The notes under the pieces are model-generated. The model ran no database searches and was not told where the DNA came from. It saw nothing but the letters and a program-made list of their open reading frames with translations. The translations under genes and the position numbers were made by a program. From Pomphorhynchus laevis (Eukaryota > Acanthocephala > Palaeacanthocephala > Echinorhynchida > Pomphorhynchidae): a stretch of 64,000 nucleotides of DNA. Below are positions 41,989 to 52,049 of this stretch, one piece after another. How positions within the stretch are numbered: position 1 is the first letter of the stretch; each line of letters starts with the position of its first letter. The stretch lies in assembly GCA_012934845.2 (NCBI GenBank), contig WNNJ02001745.1:1-64000 (forward strand), given 5' to 3'.

Positions 41989-42364
41989 AAATTTTGAGAA
42001 ATATAAAAAAAAGTTTTTATAATGTAAAATGTATTTTTTAAATGAATGGCTTAAGAAATTGACAAAATTTGAAGCAAAGACAACAAATCATAAGCAAAAA
42101 CTCACGCCCGATGTGGGGCTTGAACCCACGACCTTGGGATTAAAAGTCCCACGCTCTACCGATTGAGCTAACCGGGCTGTTACAAGCTTTACATTAACTT
42201 TAAATGTCATAAACTTTTAATGTTAGTTAATAAATTAACCAGTTGATTAAACATTAACGCACTAATAGTAACCAGTCTTTGCTTCAAATTTTGTCAATTT
42301 CTTAAGCCATTCATAAAAAATACATTTTACATTAAAAAAAACTTTTTTTATATTTCTCAAAATT
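41989..42364. repeat. Foldback with ~90-bp inverted arms enclosing tRNA-Lys
   Basis: Left arm 41989-42081 and right arm 42275-42364 are near-perfect reverse complements. Matching parts include AAATTTTGAGAAATATAAAA, ATGTAAAATGTATTTTT, GAATGGCTTAAGAAATTGAC and AAAATTTGAAGCAAAGAC. The ~193-base centre holds the tRNA-Lys gene. The unit sits exactly at the 3' end of L-C2. No transposase or obvious target duplication is seen. Confidence 0.9.
42105..42177 (-). tRNA. tRNA-Lys (UUU anticodon)
   Basis: 73 bases fold as a standard cloverleaf: acceptor GCCCGGT/ATCGGGC (one G-U), D arm with box A TAGCTCAATCGG, anticodon loop CTTTTAA giving anticodon TTT at positions 34-36, T arm GTGGG-TTCAAGC-CCCAC carrying box B, and discriminator G. 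There is no intron. A T5 run lies five bases past its 3' end (42096-42100), a proper Pol III terminator. It looks functional. Confidence 0.97.
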
Positions 42365-42514
42365 TCCATCCTAAAAATGTTTGCGAGATTTATACATACA
42401 ATTATTCTGGGATAAAGAATTATTTTGTTATAACTACTTACAAGCTACGTATTGAACTTAAGTACTCAATGGACATCCTAAAAAATCTAGCTCAAATAAG
42501 ATAGAGTATGATTC

Positions 42515-43352
42515 TGATTATTCCCTCACCCAGCTGGAGGTTGGATGTGACACTGATGATTGTGATGTTTGGAGACAGTACTGAAGGTTAAATCGTCCAG
42601 CATGTCCAAGTATCGGTGTGGCAAATTCATCTGCTGCTTCTGCTGTGCCTTGACCCACCTTAAAGCATCTCACCCAGTGGTATATCCAGAATTATCGGAG
42701 TATGTTGTACCTGGCAATGATGTTGCAACCATGACAATTTCCCCGGACGCCGATCCTATATCTGATAGGCTTGTATTACCTGTAGCAAGAGATAATACTC
42801 ATATTTTAACATACCACGCGAACAGGAAAATTGCAAAATATGCCCAGCGCATTGTAGAGATTGAACGCTCGATATTCATCCCACTTACCTTTTCAACTGC
42901 TGGAGGAATTGGTTTCGAAGCTCATAAGTTACTTAAATAGATCGCATTTCAAAAGGCAATAAGGCACAAAACCAGTGCCTTAAGGCACAAAACCAGTGCC
43001 TTATTCGGTTTCTATCTCGATAATTAGGTCTAGAGTGAACATTGCACTGGCTCAAGCAGCTTCGATGTGTATACGCGCTATCTGAATACCTATACGTGAG
43101 CAACTACATAGTAGAAGAGCTCAACACACAAATATACAATCGCAAGAATTCAGATCTTTTGGGAGCCAAGAATTCTAATGATATTCAATAAAACAATATA
43201 ATAACGGATCAATGTTTTGATTTTGTGAACTATCGGCCCATTTGCGGTAACCTACTGCTGTGATTATTAGTATTTTGTTTTTTAAATAAAAAATATTGTT
43301 AAAAAATTATATTATTATATTATATTATTATATTATTATATCAAATTATTAT
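42515..43352 (+). mobile_element. R6: 3' part of an R LINE
   Basis: LDVTLMIVMFGDSTEG (about 42540-42587) corresponds to the endonuclease start. 42569-42940 ends in the conserved block HANRKIAKYAQRIVEIERSI and IPLTFSTAGGIGFEAHKLLK. IALAQAASMCIRAI follows near 43040. A 21-base hairpin AAGGCAC...GTGCCTT is doubled in tandem at about 42963-43004. The terminal motif variant GGCCCATTTGCGGTAACC is at 43235-43252, then a long (TTA)n-like tail to 43352. Confidence 0.8.
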
Positions 43353-43518
43353 TACGTCAAAGCTACAAGGTCGCGTTGTCGAAAGACGTAGGGGCACCCG
43401 ATGATGAAGCGGGTTCACTCTTCATTATTATTATTTTGACAAACAGACGAGCAAAGCTCATAGTCGCACAGTTCAAAAATAAAAAGTAAAGAAAAAAAGA
43501 AAGACTCACAAACAAAAG

Positions 43519-44249
43519 TCAAAAAAGTTCATGTTTGAATGCTGAAACCGATCTTGAGTTGACAATTTCTTCACTTAATCGGTTCCACTTACCTACGATT
43601 CGGTGTCCAAATTGTACAGTTTTAGAGCGTATAACTCGGCGATGGGCTAAAGTAAAATTGTGTCTACGCAAAGCCCGACTTTTCCGAACAGTCATCAATT
43701 CTCTTAAGACGTGATTTCCCTTGTGTAAAGCTTCCCATGTTGAACACATATCTCGCCGAAACCGAAGGTCGCTTATAGAAACCATACCAAGTTTTTTAGC
43801 CTTTCATTATAAGGTAAGGCTTTAACTGAATTTACGAGCTTTGTTGCCCGGCGCAGCACATTTTCAATTCTACTTTTCTCGTATACTGTTCTTGGGAACG
43901 AACATTGTGATGCATAGGTAAGATGACTGATCACAAATTCGTTGGCGAGTGCTCTAAATGAAACTGGACTCAACACACTAAAAGTTCTACGAATCATTAC
44001 AACCATTCGATTTGCTTTTAAGCAAGCCAACTCAGTATTCAAACTAGTCGAAAAATCATTCGCAACTACTATTTCAAGGTAGCTAAGACGAGTTACTACT
44101 TTAATGTTCTTATCCTCAAGATGATAAGTTGGATACACACTATGACTGCGTGATTGTAAACGCATACAAGCACACTTCGATATATTCAATGACAGACCAT
44201 TCATATAAGCCCAGTTGGAAATGCTGTCGATATCCGATTGAACTAGCAC
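43519..44249 (-). pseudogene. L-D RT thumb and C-terminus
   Basis: 43773-44249 reads LVQSDIDSISNWAYMNGLSL, NISKCACMRLQ, FVISHLTYASQCSFPRTVYE and RVLRRATKLVNSVKALPYNE. 43519-43785 reads SISDLRFRRDMCSTWEALHK and the C-terminal WNRLSEEIVNSRSVSAFKHE. The two frames overlap at MVSIS/LVWFL, so one frame change separates them. The sequence is otherwise well kept. Confidence 0.75.
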
Positions 44250-44515
44250 CGTGTCCGAATCTGACCGGATAGTCCGCCAAATTTTTAGGTCGTCTGCATA
44301 TAAGAGAGAGTGTCAGTTCAAAATGGAAGGAAGGTCATTAACAAAAATACAGAATAACAATGGGCCGAGGACCGAACCCCGCGGAACTCACACATTAACC
44401 GGATAAGGATCAGAAAGAGAACCATTTACAACAACCTGATAGAATCTGTTAGATAAAAATTCTTTTATCCAACGAATAATAAGTGGATCAATGTTTAGAG
44501 CACGCATTTTCTGAA

Positions 44516-45001
44516 TCAAGATGTCATGTGGAACCATATCAAACGCTTTTGAAAAATCAAAAATACTATATCAACATCAAAGCCCATATCAACTAACGAA
44601 CCCCAGCTATTCTGGGCAATCAAGAGATTAGTGATTGTCGAGCGATCCCTTCGAAATCCATGTTGATTGTTACACAATAATTTGTTGGATTCTAGATAAT
44701 CGCTTAGAATGCGGTATATTATCCTTTCCAAAACTCGACAGAATACACACGTTAGACTTATCGGGCGATAATTTTCAACTGAAGATGGATCACCTTTCTT
44801 TAGAACGGACCTTATCAACGAAAGTTTCCAATTCATCCAAACACAATCGAAGTACAAGGAGGCGACACAAATCCAATATAGTAGTATGTCGATAACATCA
44901 GCGACATTCTTGAAAAATACCGGTGATAAACGATCGGGACAAATTGAACCTGACGATTTAAGCCGCTTGAGCTCTAGCACTACATCATTAACAGAAAACA
45001 T
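44516..45001 (-). pseudogene. L-D RT fingers
   Basis: 161 open codons covering the N-terminal RT region: VVLELKRLKSSGSICPDRLS (LK...K..GPD.I), WKLSLIRSVLKKGDPSSVEN, RPISLTCVFCRVLERII and LLCNNQHGFRRDRSTITNLL. It shifts frame just before motif A, where KRLIWFHMTS is the shifted version of FSKAFDMVPHDI in the overlapping frame. Confidence 0.75.
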
Positions 45002-45010
45002 CTGACTAAT

Positions 45011-45588
45011 AATAATAATACAAATTTATTTAATGTGGCAAATGCGTACAAGCTGTACGCTTACAAGTCCACAAACAAAAATGAAAAAATCAAGAAGATA
45101 AATTGTTTAAATGGGATCGGATTTGTCGTTTGAAGCACGGCAAGGAAGTTGATTGGCGTATATGAATGGGCAGATGGTTCCACGATAGAGGAGCAGCCAC
45201 AATAAAGGAGCGGAGTCCAAAGGAGGTAGAGTAGTTTGGGACATGTAAAAGAAGGGAATTACAGGAACGCAAGGAACAGTTACAGGAACGCAAGGAACAG
45301 TAAACAGGACGAGAATTATCAAGAAAAAGAAGATTGAGAAATGAAGGGGCATGAAGAGTTACAACGCGGAAAGCAACGATAAGAAGACGAATTTGAACAT
45401 GACAATAAATTGTAGGCAAATCGAGAGAAGCAAAATGGAAGGATGTATGATCAAAACGACGAAGACGGAGGATAATCCGGACGGCTGCGTTGACGATGCG
45501 TTGTAGGGGAAGAAGAGTGGATTTAGGTGAGTTAGAAAATAGACTAAGACAATAATCGAGTCTAGAAAAAAGGAGAGAAGACAACAAT
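45011..45588 (-). mobile_element. L-A': diverged relative of L-A, 3' part
   Basis: A 165-codon frame (45090-45587) matches the L-A C-terminus (LLFSRLDYCLSLFSNSPKST, LQRIVNAAVRIILRLRRFDH, FGLRSFIVAAPLSWNHL) at perhaps 60% by eye. It has a tandem 24-base duplication giving CSLRSCN twice. The 3' hairpin (45044-45060) has the same position as in L-A but different bases. It directly abuts the 5' end of L-A2 in head-to-head orientation. Confidence 0.8.
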
Positions 45589-45769
45589 CACCTGCGACAA
45601 GAATAAGGCTAAAGAAGACTTCGTATGTGGTTTTTGTGCCAACAAACTAATCTGCAACCTTTCCAATAAGCACATATCAACATCCAACACGTCAACTCAA
45701 ACTACCCCCGTCGTTTCTAATGTCCTTTCTCCACCGACCGACCCTGCCACCATATACACTTCCCATTCC

Positions 45770-46834
45770 ATGTCATCTTCACTCCCCGACACCCCACGTC
45801 CCGTCCTTCCCGTCTTGTTTCTCAATACCTTGCATCCATCAATCAAAATCACCTCCACCAACCTCCACTATCCTTCCACTCATAACCTTTCCTCACATCG
45901 CTTGCCACCCTCTTTATTATCATTATCCTCTATGTCTCCTGTCGTCAAACCAAATCCCTCCAAATCATCAACTGCCAGCTCTTCTATCGTGATCTCACCT
46001 ACTCACGTCAGTCGTCCTCCTTTACGGAAGCGCTTTGCTTCTCGCAATCGTTGCGTCATTGTCACTAATATCACGCCTTCCAACTCCTTATCTCCACAAC
46101 CACGTCTAGACCACGATGTTTCCGCCTTCAGATCCATCATATCGTCTATTGTTCTTACGGATAAACCATCCTTTTTCAAGGACATTTCTCCTGTCGCATT
46201 CATCCGTCTAAACAAATCTTCTCAATCTAATCCTTCCCAGCCCCCTCTCCTAAAAATTGATTTCAAGCATCGCTCTCAAGCGTCTTCTGTCCTCTCTCAA
46301 CGATTCAAACTCATGTCATCTTCAACCACTCGAATTTTCCCCGATCGCGCCCCTTCTGAAATCGCTCAAATCTCATCTGCCCGCATCGAAAAACGGCATC
46401 GCGAGGAAAACGGCGAAACATCACTCTCCATCCGAAACATCGACGGAAATTTTCAAGTTGTCCGCACCCACCTAAAAATTCGATGGCGCTCCATCTCCCC
46501 TATGTGTCTTCACCACTCGCCCCTACAATCACTACACACGGTTTCCGCCTCGGTATCCTCAACACTAGATCTATTTTCAATAAATCCGATATCATCCTCA
46601 ACTTATTCACTAAGCAATCCATCGATCTCTTTGGCCTCACCGAATCCTGGCACTCCGATTCTAATGACCTCTCAATCCACCGTTTGCTCTCTGCCGTTGT
46701 CTCATCAGTCGAATCCGCTCGCCCCCTTAGCAAATCCACTTTTAAATTTTCTAATCATGGCGGCATTGTCGCATTCGTCCGTCACCCCGCGTCTCTTCGC
46801 AAAATCAATCCCCTTTCAGTCCTTGCTCTTTTGA
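45770..46834 (+). CDS. L-A2 ORF1 protein
   Basis: 354 open codons: Ser/Thr/Pro-rich N-terminus (SSSLPDTPRPVLPVLFLNTL), basic segment RPPLRKRFASRNRCVIVTNI, FFKDISPVAFIRLNKSSQSN, PLLKIDFKHRSQASSVLSQR, DRAPSEIAQISSARIEKRHR and SLSIRNIDGNFQVVRTH. The IKxxF...R..L...D.T..E...R.E..RR.E.GE pattern is the RNA-binding type of ORF1 found with many APE-type LINEs. Such proteins coat element RNA. The last ~80 codons run past the natural end into the overlapping endonuclease region (the frame that reads LPYVSSPL/GFRLGILNTRS). Confidence 0.6.
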   Translation: MSSSLPDTPRPVLPVLFLNTLHPSIKITSTNLHYPSTHNLSSHRLPPSLLSLSSMSPVVKPNPSKSSTASSSIVISPTHVSRPPLRKRFASRNRCVIVTNITPSNSLSPQPRLDHDVSAFRSIISSIVLTDKPSFFKDISPVAFIRLNKSSQSNPSQPPLLKIDFKHRSQASSVLSQRFKLMSSSTTRIFPDRAPSEIAQISSARIEKRHREENGETSLSIRNIDGNFQVVRTHLKIRWRSISPMCLHHSPLQSLHTVSASVSSTLDLFSINPISSSTYSLSNPSISLASPNPGTPILMTSQSTVCSLPLSHQSNPLAPLANPLLNFLIMAALSHSSVTPRLFAKSIPFQSLLF

Positions 46835-48025
46835 ACTGCTCACTTGTGGTTCTTCTAACTCGATCACTCTAGATCTCACCATTGTATACAATCCTGGTTC
46901 ATCAGCTCCTACAGCCTTATTTTTTTACCGAACTCGCTGACCTTCTGTTCCATTGTTCTTTGTCCTCAATCCCTTCACTCGTTCTAGGCGACTTCAATAT
47001 CCGCCTAGACCGCCCCTCCTCCACGAATTCCATCCGGTTCATCAACATTCTACCCAACTTAAATTACAAACTAATCTCCACAGCCGCCACACATATCCTT
47101 GGCGGGGTACTCGACATCATCGCTGTCCCCGATCATTTTGCTGCCTACACCTCACTGTCCATCTCTGATCCTGCTCTATCCGAGCACTCTCATCACCCTT
47201 GATCTCACTCGCAACCACACCCCTCCTCACACACCTACAATCCTACGTCGCCCTCGGAGAAATCTTGACCTCTCCCTCCTCCGCTCTACCCTACTCAAAT
47301 CGTCTCTATCATTACCCCCAATAACAATTGTCAGGTCTCGAAAAGGAGAGATCTCCTCACGATCTCGCCTTTCTTTCCGACTCTGAACTCACATCAACTC
47401 TCGATATTCTCTTGCCCTTCAAGTCTCCCCACACCGTCGCTTGCACCGTGCCCCATGGTTTGACATCCAATGCCTACTCTCAAAGCGTCGACTCCGCCAT
47501 GCTTTTCGAGTCTATCACCACTCTCTCAGACGTGATTTCCGCTCGATCACTCCGTCTTTCCGTGATTCCTATCTGGCTCTTCGCCAGTCTCATCTCAACC
47601 TACTACGTACAAAATGCAACTCCTTCTGGCAGCATAAAATCATCACCTCATTTAACTCTAAGACTCTCTGGCATACTTTTAACTCAATCCTTGCTCGCTC
47701 CTCTTTGCCGTGCAACATCAATGCCAATGATTATTCGTCTTTTCTCTAGAGCAAAGTATCTACGTTGATCTCTCACAGCCCGGTCTCTATCTTATCCCAC
47801 TCTGCCCAGTCTACTCTCATCCTCCCGGAACTCTTTCATCTTCTCCCTGTCTCACCTACAGAAGTTTCATCTGTCCTCATGTCCGTGCGTCTGTTCTAAT
47901 TAATCATCATCCCCTCCATACCTATCTTTTGCGGGGTCCCACAAGGTTCAGTCCTAGGTCCCCTGTTTTTCTCTCTTCTGCTTGGCGATCTCTCTCCGTT
48001 TATCAAACCTTACTCCTTTAACGTC

Positions 48026-48864
48026 ATGCAATACGCCGATGACATACTCATCTCTGCTCATGCACCCGCACATCGCATACACGATATCGGCATTTCTGCC
48101 TCCAACTGCCTTTCTTCTATCTACAAACGTCTCTCTAATCTCCACCTTGTTCTAAACCCCGAAAAGTCCAAAATAATGTGGATTCTCCCCCGTAAACCAA
48201 ACATATCTCCTACCACTGTATCTTTTGCCTCATCGATCATCCCTATAGACCACAATCTCACTTTCTTAGGCTTCCATTTCGATGATCACCTTTATCTTAA
48301 ACCCTTAGTCCGTGACAAGGTCCGCTCATCTAACTTAATTCTCCGTGACATCCGCCGTATCCGCCCCCTTATCGACTTCCGTTCTTGTATGTCTCTTCTT
48401 TCATCGCTTCTTTTCCCTAAATCGATTACTGCCTTAGCCTTTTCGCCAATTCTCCAAAATCCATCATCCTACCCCTACAACGAATAATCAACACCGCCGT
48501 TTGAGTGCTCTTTCGTCTCCGTCGCTTCGACCACACATCCACATATTTTGCCCAACTCTCCTGGCCCACCATCCACATCCGCATCAAACTCCGCCTTCTT
48601 CTCGTTACTTTTCGTCTCATCGCTGTCGGCTCCCCATCGTTCATCAACCTTCCTTTCTTAGACGACACTCGCCCCACCTCGCTATCGCTTCGTTCCTGTC
48701 ATACCCTCTTACTCCACGTTCCTAATTACTCTAACAACTATGGTCTCCGATCTTTCCTCGTCGCCGCCTCACTCGCCTGGTATCAACTCCCTCTCGACGT
48801 CCACCGCGCTCCCTCCTTTATCACATTCAAACACCTCCTTCGTTCACACCTTCTCGACATATGA
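48026..48864 (+). pseudogene. L-A2 RT palm-thumb and C-terminus
   Basis: 48026-48487 has MQYADDILISAHAPAHRIHD, LVLNPEKSKIMW and FLGFHFDDHLYLKPLVRDKV. 48505-48864 has LFRLRRFDHTSTYFAQLSWP and YGLRSFLVAASLAWYQLPLD. A frame change lies between them, near 48487. The motif C aspartates are present, but the fingers are deleted upstream, so the enzyme is dead. Confidence 0.8.
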
Positions 48865-48959
48865 TTTACATTTTTGTTTTGTTGTGGTCATGTAAGCGTG
48901 CGCTGGCACGCATTTGCCACGTTAAAATAAATCGTTTTTTTTTCTCAAGAAAACGCCAA

Positions 48960-49210
48960 GTATATGGCTTTGCACAGATTCTAATTTCAATATCCTGTAT
49001 CCTGATTAAGATTTTGCTGACATAAAATTGGTTTTACCGTGAGCAGACAAAACAGCTGCATGGGTATAGTCTTGTATGTTATAATAATTATAATTATTAT
49101 TAAAAAACGCTTAGCGTTTTGTTTTTTTTATTTTATTATTTTGTTCTCTTAATTTCTTCGTAGTCATGTAAGCGTGCGCCTGCACGCATTTGCCACGTTA
49201 AAATAAATTC
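48960..49210 (+). mobile_element. Two LINE 3' scraps (L-E type, then L-A type)
   Basis: 48960-49105 ends GTGAGCAGACAAAACAGC...GTCTTGTATGTTATAA, matching the 3' end of L-E near 50940-50985. After an A/T run and an AACGCTTAGCGTT palindrome, 49160-49206 is a bare L-A 3' end (TAGTCATGTAAGCGTGCGCC, hairpin at 49172-49187, then TTGCCACGTTAAAATAAA). Confidence 0.7.
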
Positions 49211-49447
49211 TTTATTATTGAATTTTAAAGAGTTCTTAAGATATTCTTTAAATTTAGATTTATAAGGTATTATTTACGGATATGTGATATTTTTTTCATA
49301 ATGTTGAAGAACCTTCAGATGGCCAAGTTAGAATAGTAGTTATGCCCATGATATTTTTTACATAGACATAACGGGATAACAGTTGACTGTGTATTTATTG
49401 ACTTTAGTAGGGCTTTAGATCGTATACGTCATATAAATCTCATCGAA

Positions 49448-50317
49448 GTGCTTTTGGACTGTAAAATAAATCCGATTATCGTAAATTGGCTCCACACATT
49501 CTTAACGCAACGCTCTTATCGTGTTCGCGTTAGATCGAGTTTATCATCACCACGTTCACTTACATTAGGTGTACCTCAAGGCACTGCCTTAGGTCCATTA
49601 CTTTTCAACATTTATCTAAACACATTGTTAAAACAGCTACACTGTCCGTATTTGGCTTTTGCCGATGATCTTAAAATCTGGTCTAAAATTACATCGAAAA
49701 GCGACATTACTGTATTAAAGCAAGATTTAAAAATTATCCACGAATGGAGTATTCGGGCAGGAGTAATAATAAATGTAGGTAAATGCGTTTATTTACGTTT
49801 TGGTCGGAGTGACATAAATGCTTATTACATGTTGGGCGATGACATTGTATCTAGAGCGAATCATACACAAGACCTCGGCACAATTGTTCAGTCTTCTCTC
49901 AAGACTTGTATGAACACAGATAGAATATGTTCGAAAGGGCGAAGTGTCCTTTACTTATTGAAGAATTGCTTAAAATATTTGCCAGTAGAAGGTTTTAAGC
50001 TACTGTACAACGTATTGGTTCGTCCTCACATTGAGTACAGCATTCAATCATCATTTCAGTGCACTAGAGAGGAAATCAATTCACTTGATAATATATTAAG
50101 GCGAATGTCTCGATTATGTAAAGGAGTTGCACAGTTTCCTTATGCGGAGAGACTAAGAATGCTAGGCATGTGTTCTATCCGGTCACGTTTAATGTATTTA
50201 GATTTGGTAGCGTTGTATAAGATCGTTAAAGGTTATGACGGATACCCAATAAATTGTGTAAGTTTGAATCATCGTGCCTGTCATCGAGGACATAGTTTGC
50301 ATCTTAAAACTCAATAA
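49448..50317 (+). CDS. L-E reverse transcriptase, uninterrupted 289 codons
   Basis: Motif B LTLGVPQGTALGPLLFNIYL (residues about 40-60), motif C YLAFADDLKIW (about 74-84), WSIRAGVIINVGKCVYLRFG, the thumb (LVRPHIEYSIQSSFQ, LDNILRRMSRLCKGVAQFPY, ERLRMLGMCSIRSRLMYLDL) and CHRGHSLHLKT. The FADDxKxW and RGHSLxL signatures are those of CR1-like LINEs common in trematodes. This is the best-kept RT palm-thumb among the CR1-like copies. Motif A lies upstream in the same frame, before the first ATG. Confidence 0.8.
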   Translation: MLLDCKINPIIVNWLHTFLTQRSYRVRVRSSLSSPRSLTLGVPQGTALGPLLFNIYLNTLLKQLHCPYLAFADDLKIWSKITSKSDITVLKQDLKIIHEWSIRAGVIINVGKCVYLRFGRSDINAYYMLGDDIVSRANHTQDLGTIVQSSLKTCMNTDRICSKGRSVLYLLKNCLKYLPVEGFKLLYNVLVRPHIEYSIQSSFQCTREEINSLDNILRRMSRLCKGVAQFPYAERLRMLGMCSIRSRLMYLDLVALYKIVKGYDGYPINCVSLNHRACHRGHSLHLKTQ

Positions 50318-50333
50318 CATGGAAGGTGCCCTC

Positions 50334-50710
<377 letters not shown>

Positions 50711-50730
50711 TATATATATATATATATATA
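50711..50730. repeat. (TA)10 microsatellite
   Basis: Short TA run at the SINE's upstream edge. It may be the target-side copy of a TA-type site. Confidence 0.9.
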
Positions 50731-51074
50731 TCGTCTTTCGCATTGAGCTGTTAGCGTGTGGAACATGTTACCTGACTTTTTAATATCTATCCATGACATT
50801 GATATATTCAAACGAAAATTATTAGAATGGATACGACATCCTGATCAGCAAACTATCCGAATGGCATACCCGTCAGATCAACGATAATTTCAACAATTTA
50901 ACCTCGTTTTTTTTCTTTTTTGTTTGTCTATCTTTCTATGTGAGCAGACTAAACAGCCTACGGCTTTTGTCTTGTGTATTAATAATAACTGAGAATTAGA
51001 AACCATCACAGTCCATCAGCAATCAAATGACTAGAACGGATTCTGCTTACTGAGCCTCATCAGTAGGGTCAGAT

Positions 51075-51292
51075 TAAAAAAATATTTTTAAGTGGCAAAT
51101 ACGTGCCGGCGCACGCATACATGACCACAGCAAAAAAATCTAAATCATGTTTTGAGAAGGTGAGAATGTATAAGGTATTTGAATGTGATAAAAGAGGGAG
51201 CGCGGCAGACGTCGAGAGGGATCTGATTTCAGGCAAGCAAGCGGCGACGAGGAAGGATCGGATACCGTGCCACTTTAAACGACAAACGTTTG
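51075..51292 (-). mobile_element. L-A'' 3' fragment
   Basis: Minus-strand L-A C-terminus (RAPSFITFKYL-like) and 3' hairpin region (51101-51116), with the TTGCCACTTAAAAATA end. Only ~0.2 kb. Next to the R7 copy. Confidence 0.75.
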
Positions 51293-51294
51293 AT

Positions 51295-52048
51295 ATTATG
51301 TCGGCATAGCTCGTGAGGCTCTGCCTTGATTTTGTAGTAGCGATTGATTTTATTAAAGATCAAGCGCGCTCTTTTAGTCCACGTGACGATGATAGGATAA
51401 ATGGTGCAAACGAACTTTTATCGACTGTTATCACTCTTTCTTCGTATTTAGAAATCTTCCTGTTCTCGTTGTACTCAAACGAGCACGAAATAGCTCGGTT
51501 GGAAAACGATTGAGCAAAAATGGAAAATACACTGACATCCAAGAATGTCTGCTTATATTGTGTGCCGTTAAGTCCGGTTCCTACCACGTCTAGCCTTGCT
51601 CCATATTCTCTTAAAGTGTTTGACGCGTCAAATTTAAGGTTGTCATGAACTGGTGATAGTTGTGGTTCGATTTTCACGTTGTGACACACACTGGTTAGTT
51701 CATAAACAATTATGTCACGTATCGCATTGTGCCTGATGGTTGGGAGGCCACCTTTTCTGCATGAGAGGGAATGTCCGACCTCTAATTCAGCTCCACGTGG
51801 CAGTGTTTACCGACCAAGTTGTTTGGCATTAAACCATACCGAGTTGAAATGACATCGGTGAATTCGTTAGAGGTCAAGTGGAAGTTTTCGTTTTTTAGAG
51901 GCAGGGCGCTTAACCAGGCAGATGCACCGTCTCTTGATGCGTGTGCTAGAATGTTTTTAAGTGCCGCGTTATAATGAATGGGTGACTGAGTGATGCGCTC
52001 TTGGAAAGCCATGGCCCGGCGGGTTGAGATCCGCTTGAACACGATTCT
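51295..52048 (-). mobile_element. R7: 3' part of an R LINE
   Basis: In coding order: a segment before the knuckle (51782-52045; HASRDGASAWLSALPLKNEN, VISTRYGLMPNNLVGKHCHV), a shifted SCRKGGLPTIRHNAIRDI-like region, and 51360-51689 with the endonuclease. The terminal motif is not visible; the copy ends in sequence joined to the L-A'' scrap. Confidence 0.75.
51360..51689 (-). pseudogene. R7 restriction-like endonuclease
   Basis: 109 open codons: MCHNVKIEPQLSPVHDNLKF, EYGARLDVVGTGLNGTQYKQ, TFLDVSVFSIFAQSFSNRAI, YNENRKISKYEERVITVDKS and FAPFILSSSRGLKER. Both endonuclease acidic positions (RLDV, FLDV) are kept. It breaks where the SxxGGxG block should be. Confidence 0.7.
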
Positions 52049-52049
52049 G

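Larger units (their letters stand above)
43430..45005 (-). mobile_element. L-D: CR1-like, fluke-type LINE, 5'-truncated
   Basis: In coding order: SSGSICPDRLSPVFFKNVAD; the RT fingers (NWKLSLIRSVLKKGDPSSVE, YRPISLTCVFCRVLERIIYR); QHGFRRDRSTITNLLIAQNS; motif A remnant; LADDLKIW region; LNISKCACMRL; and the C-terminal block with RALRRHNFTLAHRRV and GHRIVGKWNRLSEEI. This C-terminal pattern (N...LARRxxxxxxFxxRVVxxWNxLPxx) is typical of CR1-like LINEs abundant in trematodes. The frame changes at least twice. The 3' end has an AGCTTTGCTC hairpin-like segment. Confidence 0.8.
45589..48945 (+). mobile_element. L-A2: inverted sister of L-A1 with an RT deletion
   Basis: Very similar to L-A1 in the opposite orientation. 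It starts inside the zinc-finger segment (TTITCDKNKAKEDFVCGFC), then ORF1 (45770-46834, 354 codons), endonuclease (46483-47202; SIPSLVLGDFNIRLDRPSST), linker (47328-47768), RT palm (PQGSVLGPLLF and QYADDILI; YADD at 48032-48043) and C-terminus (to 48864). RT fingers corresponding to L-A1 34.13-34.73 kb are missing: TEVSSVLM at about 47885 jumps to the region before CGVPQGS. The 3' hairpin is at 48896-48911. Confidence 0.9.

Noticed and set aside
43000-43352. CRISPR-like or satellite array suggested by repeated TTA units.
   Set aside because: A simple (TTA)n-type tail of R6; no spacer structure.
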